Positions 5,048-7,974 of a DNA stretch of 7,974 nucleotides are shown here, in pieces (position 1 is the stretch's first letter; every line of letters begins with the position of its first letter). The translations under genes and the position numbers were made by a program. The notes under the pieces are model-generated. The model did no database searches, was not told where the DNA came from, and was given only the letters and a program-made list of their open reading frames with translations. This DNA is from JAKLDO01 sp035354435 (GTDB lineage Bacteria > UBP6 > UBA1177), in assembly GCA_035354435.1 (NCBI GenBank), contig DAOQAY010000130.1, positions 1 through 7,974 on the forward strand, written 5' to 3'.

Positions 5048-6622
5048 CTAACTGCTTGATTCGTGAGCTCTCAGAAATTTTCCGAAAATTATCATGCCAA
5101 TCGGTGAAATAACCGCAATTGAACCTACCCAAATCCAGATCATGTAGTGATGAGAAATATCGCCGACAACCTGTGATTTCACACCTGCTTCATTTATAAC
5201 TTCGGTTGCAGGAACATAGACTTCGAGAAGTTTTCCCGACATGAAACCGACAAGCGGCTGAGAAATGAACTTCGGAAGCAGTGAAAGGCTCAGATAGCTT
5301 CCTTCCTGACCTTTAGGCGCTATTTTTGCAGTGTATTCCATCAATCTTGGAGACCATATGGCCTCTCCGACAGTAAAAAATATAACAAAAAAGCAGAGTG
5401 CAAGATATACAGAAATCGTTGATACGCTTGTTCCTTCCGGCACACCGAGCCATTCCTGCCAGATCAGCCTTCCGAAAACCGAATCGGCAATCGGTGCATA
5501 AAATGAATCCGGCAGAATTACAAAAAATACGGATGCGGCTGAAAGTGTCGATCCGATGGTGATCATTTTATATGCACTCCATTTTCTGGTAAGCCATGCA
5601 ATCAGAGGCACAAAGAAAATGATTATCGCAGGATTTAACACGCCGTAAATATTACCGATCTTGGCACCTTCACCAAGAACCCTGATTCCGTATTTCGGGA
5701 AAGTATAATGAAAATGATAAAACACATAGTTCACACCCAGAAGTATCCCGAGAAGCGCCATGAACTTCCAGAAAGCCTTCTGTTTCGAAACATTCACAAA
5801 AACTTTTGCCGCATCCTTGAAAGATTCTTTTACCGCATGAATCATTGCCGGAATGAAAGCACCCTCTTTTTTCGCTTTTTTCGGAAGGAATTCAAGAACA
5901 CCATCATCATTCAAGTCTATTCCATCCCTAAGAATTGAAATGAAGAACATTCCGGGAAAACTGATTAGAAAAGCAACAAAAAGTATAAACCTGTAAGTGC
6001 TGATCTCTCCGATCAGAGGCATTGCAACAACACCGTATTCACCATAAACCTGTCTGATATAATCGAAAATAAGTCCTCCGCATGCAAAACCGATGTTCAT
6101 CAGAGTGTAGAACATCGCAAACCCCATGGCGGAAGTATCTGATTTTGTATATCTTTTCAATGCAACTGATATTACAGGGCTTAAAAAAGCGACCGAAACA
6201 GCCTGAGGAACAAACCCGAGTATCGTAACAACCCAGAAATTCGTCGAAACAAACAGGAAAAACCTCGAAATGATGGCAAGAATCGTTCCGATAACAAGGA
6301 TCTTCTTAATTCCAACAGTATCGACAAGGGAACCGACACCGAAAATTAACAGCGTATAGCTCAGATTCCAGTAACCCATATAATTTCCGGCAGAGACATC
6401 GCTTAATCCCACATCACTCGAAAGAAAAAGCGTCAAAGTCATAAGCATAATGGAATATGCAGTAAATTCAGTCACCTGCGAAATTGAAACAAACCATATT
6501 TCTCTCGGAGATGTCTTCAGTCCAGTCTGATAACTTCTGATCATATAAATGAGATAAATGAACGCAGCTCCCACAACAACCCAGATAAAAGGATACAGCC
6601 ATTTAAGAGAAACATAAGCCAT
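5048..6622 (-). CDS. MFS transporter, POT-like, substrate unknown
   Basis: The protein has 524 residues, starting at the ATG at 6622 with GGGGG five bases upstream. It has about 12-13 hydrophobic segments, near 12-28, 43-67, 85-100, 108-127, 131-155, 168-188, 208-231, 284-303, 326-345, 352-370, 402-424, 445-466 and 494-515. The MFS motif A appears in the second-third helix loop as GSLVDTVGIKK (97-107). GEAIWSPRLMEYTAKIAP (419-436) resembles the equivalent helix of proton-dependent oligopeptide transporters, and TEFTAY (51-56) recalls a degraded ExxERFxYY motif. Substrate cannot be called. The central cytosolic loop (232-280) includes DLNDDGVLEF, close to a calcium-binding loop. The stop lies one base from the ankyrin gene's stop on the other strand. 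Its promoter may lie in the 63-base gap behind it. Confidence 0.85.
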   Translation of the reverse strand: MAYVSLKWLYPFIWVVVGAAFIYLIYMIRSYQTGLKTSPREIWFVSISQVTEFTAYSIMLMTLTLFLSSDVGLSDVSAGNYMGYWNLSYTLLIFGVGSLVDTVGIKKILVIGTILAIISRFFLFVSTNFWVVTILGFVPQAVSVAFLSPVISVALKRYTKSDTSAMGFAMFYTLMNIGFACGGLIFDYIRQVYGEYGVVAMPLIGEISTYRFILFVAFLISFPGMFFISILRDGIDLNDDGVLEFLPKKAKKEGAFIPAMIHAVKESFKDAAKVFVNVSKQKAFWKFMALLGILLGVNYVFYHFHYTFPKYGIRVLGEGAKIGNIYGVLNPAIIIFFVPLIAWLTRKWSAYKMITIGSTLSAASVFFVILPDSFYAPIADSVFGRLIWQEWLGVPEGTSVSTISVYLALCFFVIFFTVGEAIWSPRLMEYTAKIAPKGQEGSYLSLSLLPKFISQPLVGFMSGKLLEVYVPATEVINEAGVKSQVVGDISHHYMIWIWVGSIAVISPIGMIIFGKFLRAHESSS

Positions 6623-6650
6623 CTAAACCCCCATACAAAAAAGATGGAGC

Positions 6651-6679
6651 AACCTATCAGATGTACTGGAAAAAGTCAA
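6651..6679 (-). promoter_or_regulatory. Possible promoter of the MFS gene
   Basis: On the minus strand, TTGACT (6679-6674) is five of six to the -35 consensus. A 17-base spacer leads to TAGGTT (6656-6651), a poor -10. A start near 6644 would leave a leader of about 22 bases. The gap shows no hairpin terminator for the IgGFc-domain gene upstream, so co-transcription is equally possible. Confidence 0.3.
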
Positions 6680-6685
6680 AAGAGA

Positions 6686-7974
6686 TTATTCCTGCTGATT
6701 TATTACCTTGAGATCGAGACCAGCAGTGTAGGCATATGAAACATATTGTGAAAAACCATAGACATAAAGACCGACAGGCTTACTTGCAGTAAGAGTATAA
6801 GCACCGGTAGTCATGTCAACCCAGCCTTTATACCAGTCTGTCCCCGGAATATTCATAAAACTGTTTGAAGAATAGCTTTGACCATTAACTTCAATATTTG
6901 TATCCTTTATGGCGATTATGGTGATCCTGTTATAATCGTAATTTGGCGGAACAAGGAAAATATAATCTTTTCTCAACTGTTCATTAGGTGCAACCAGCAT
7001 CATTGCAGGATCTCCTGTTCCGGCACCTGCATCCTGACTTGCCAGAAACTGACCTACAAGAATCGGTTTTTCGGAATGTATCATAAAATCTGTGTTTGTA
7101 TTAAAATCATGATACCAGCCGGCCTGTAGAGTTACACCTCCAGTAAGTCCGCCTGTCCATGAAACGACTGTATCATTTTCTGAAGCAAGTATCCTGAAAT
7201 AGTCATTTTCTCCGCCTCTGGGTTTTGTTCTTCCTGCAACGAAATCCTTACCCCAGCTCTGGAGTGGAAATATCTGATGTTCCATGTGGTCACAGGCTTG
7301 TTGATTGGCAGGTATTCTAGTACAGACATGACCGCCAAAAACAGCAATTTTCTGATCAGCCTGAATATATGATCCTGTAAGATCAGCTCCATAACTGTTT
7401 GAATTAGCCGCTGTTGTGGAATTCAAGGTGAGTATCTGATATTTATTGAGGCTGTAACTGACTACAGATCCCGGACCTTCAGCATTGACACCCGCACCTG
7501 CTACTGATGTTGCTGTATAAGTAACTTTTACTGTAGTTATTCCGTCCTGAACAGCGACTATTGAGACAAAACCCGATAAAGATGACCATCCCGGCCACGA
7601 CATTGCATAATATTTTTCAGCAAGAGCACCTACAGGCAGCAGAAGTGTTGCATCGTTTGAATAAATAAGAACATTACCAAACGGATTCATCTGAGTCACA
7701 GTGACCGGTTTAGATGAAACAAGTTTAAAACCCAGATCACTAATTCCGGCACTAGGTATTTTTCTGCTTCCTCCCAGCTCAAATGAGTAAAGTCCTTTCG
7801 CCGGAACAGTATTTTCGGCTATTAGCGTGTCGCCCATTGTATAAATTTTTACATTTACACCGGTTGCATTCGGGTTTGCAACAACAAGAGCATAAGTACC
7901 GCCTTCATTCTCGTCAATCTGCTGAAGGAATGCACCCCAGTACTCACATCCGACATAGCTTTTGTCCTCAGCGG
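6686..7974 (-). CDS. IgGFc-binding-domain protein, C-terminal part, 5' end beyond window
   Basis: The minus-strand frame ending at TAA (6688-6686) is open to the right edge, giving 428 visible residues. The Met at 7837 is internal, because the frame reads on upstream as AEDKSYVGCEYWGAFLQQ. SYVGCEYW, then YALVVANPNATGVNVKIY, opens the IgGFc-binding N-terminal domain known from mammalian FCGBP and from many bacterial surface proteins. Further family marks follow: DATLLLPVGALAEKYYAMSW, then IAVFGGHVC with TRIP and ACDHMEHQ (a conserved Cys pair), QSWGKDF, GQFLASQ and DPAMMLVAP. The protein ends about 20 residues after GLYVYGF. The domain fills everything visible. The missing start should carry a signal peptide and, in delta-type relatives, often a Cys-rich stretch. 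Binding of IgG Fc is a name inherited from FCGBP and is not implied here. An adhesive or surface role is the fair inference. Confidence 0.88.
   Translation of the reverse strand, partial: AEDKSYVGCEYWGAFLQQIDENEGGTYALVVANPNATGVNVKIYTMGDTLIAENTVPAKGLYSFELGGSRKIPSAGISDLGFKLVSSKPVTVTQMNPFGNVLIYSNDATLLLPVGALAEKYYAMSWPGWSSLSGFVSIVAVQDGITTVKVTYTATSVAGAGVNAEGPGSVVSYSLNKYQILTLNSTTAANSNSYGADLTGSYIQADQKIAVFGGHVCTRIPANQQACDHMEHQIFPLQSWGKDFVAGRTKPRGGENDYFRILASENDTVVSWTGGLTGGVTLQAGWYHDFNTNTDFMIHSEKPILVGQFLASQDAGAGTGDPAMMLVAPNEQLRKDYIFLVPPNYDYNRITIIAIKDTNIEVNGQSYSSNSFMNIPGTDWYKGWVDMTTGAYTLTASKPVGLYVYGFSQYVSYAYTAGLDLKVINQQE

Noticed and set aside
1..7974. CRISPR array, tRNA or rRNA gene, insertion sequence, attachment site, integrase
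   Set aside because: No regularly spaced repeats, cloverleaf, transposase-like frame or terminal inverted repeats were found by eye on either strand.

Overview
The window looks like a piece of an AT-rich chromosome from a Gram-negative bacterium. Three adjacent genes start with lipoprotein signal peptides, Shine-Dalgarno sites are strong, and sigma70-like promoters are recognisable. The protein families seen are BspA/Treponema-type leucine-rich repeats, an IgGFc-binding-type domain, cysteine-module lipoproteins and an exported ankyrin protein. Together they recall Spirochaetota or a low-GC relative of the former Deltaproteobacteria (Myxococcota/Bradymonadota-like), but there is no taxonomic marker and this placement is only a guess.

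Layout, left to right. (1) 1-915, minus: start and first 305 codons of a leucine-rich-repeat protein that runs off the left edge. It needs no ATG-to-stop ORF to be seen, because the frame is open to base 1. (2) 1058-1819, plus: a cytosolic protein of about 34-residue helical repeats, divergent from the LRR gene and preceded by a good promoter. (3) 1820-2158: a 339-base gap with no convincing protein gene. It holds a G+C-rich block that folds on paper into a four-helix junction (1892-1977) directly behind a perfect -10 box. A second, weaker folded domain (1989-2078) follows, then a TTGACA promoter for the next genes. (4) 2159-5046, plus: three lipoprotein genes in a row. The first two are tandem paralogues, each with five six-cysteine modules. 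The third carries eight ankyrin-type repeats. (5) 5048-6622, minus: an MFS transporter ending one base from the ankyrin gene's stop. (6) 6686-7974, minus: the C-terminal 428 residues of an IgGFc-binding-domain protein that enters from the right edge.

How the parts may work together is inference. The lipoproteins and the IgGFc-domain protein are cell-envelope or surface adhesion/recognition-type proteins. Four unrelated repeat architectures (LRR, helical, Cys-module, ankyrin) in 8 kb suggest an accessory interaction region rather than a metabolic operon. The MFS gene has no evident functional link to its neighbours. The best candidate for something undescribed is the structured intergenic element at about 1890-2078, followed by the tandem Cys-module lipoprotein pair.
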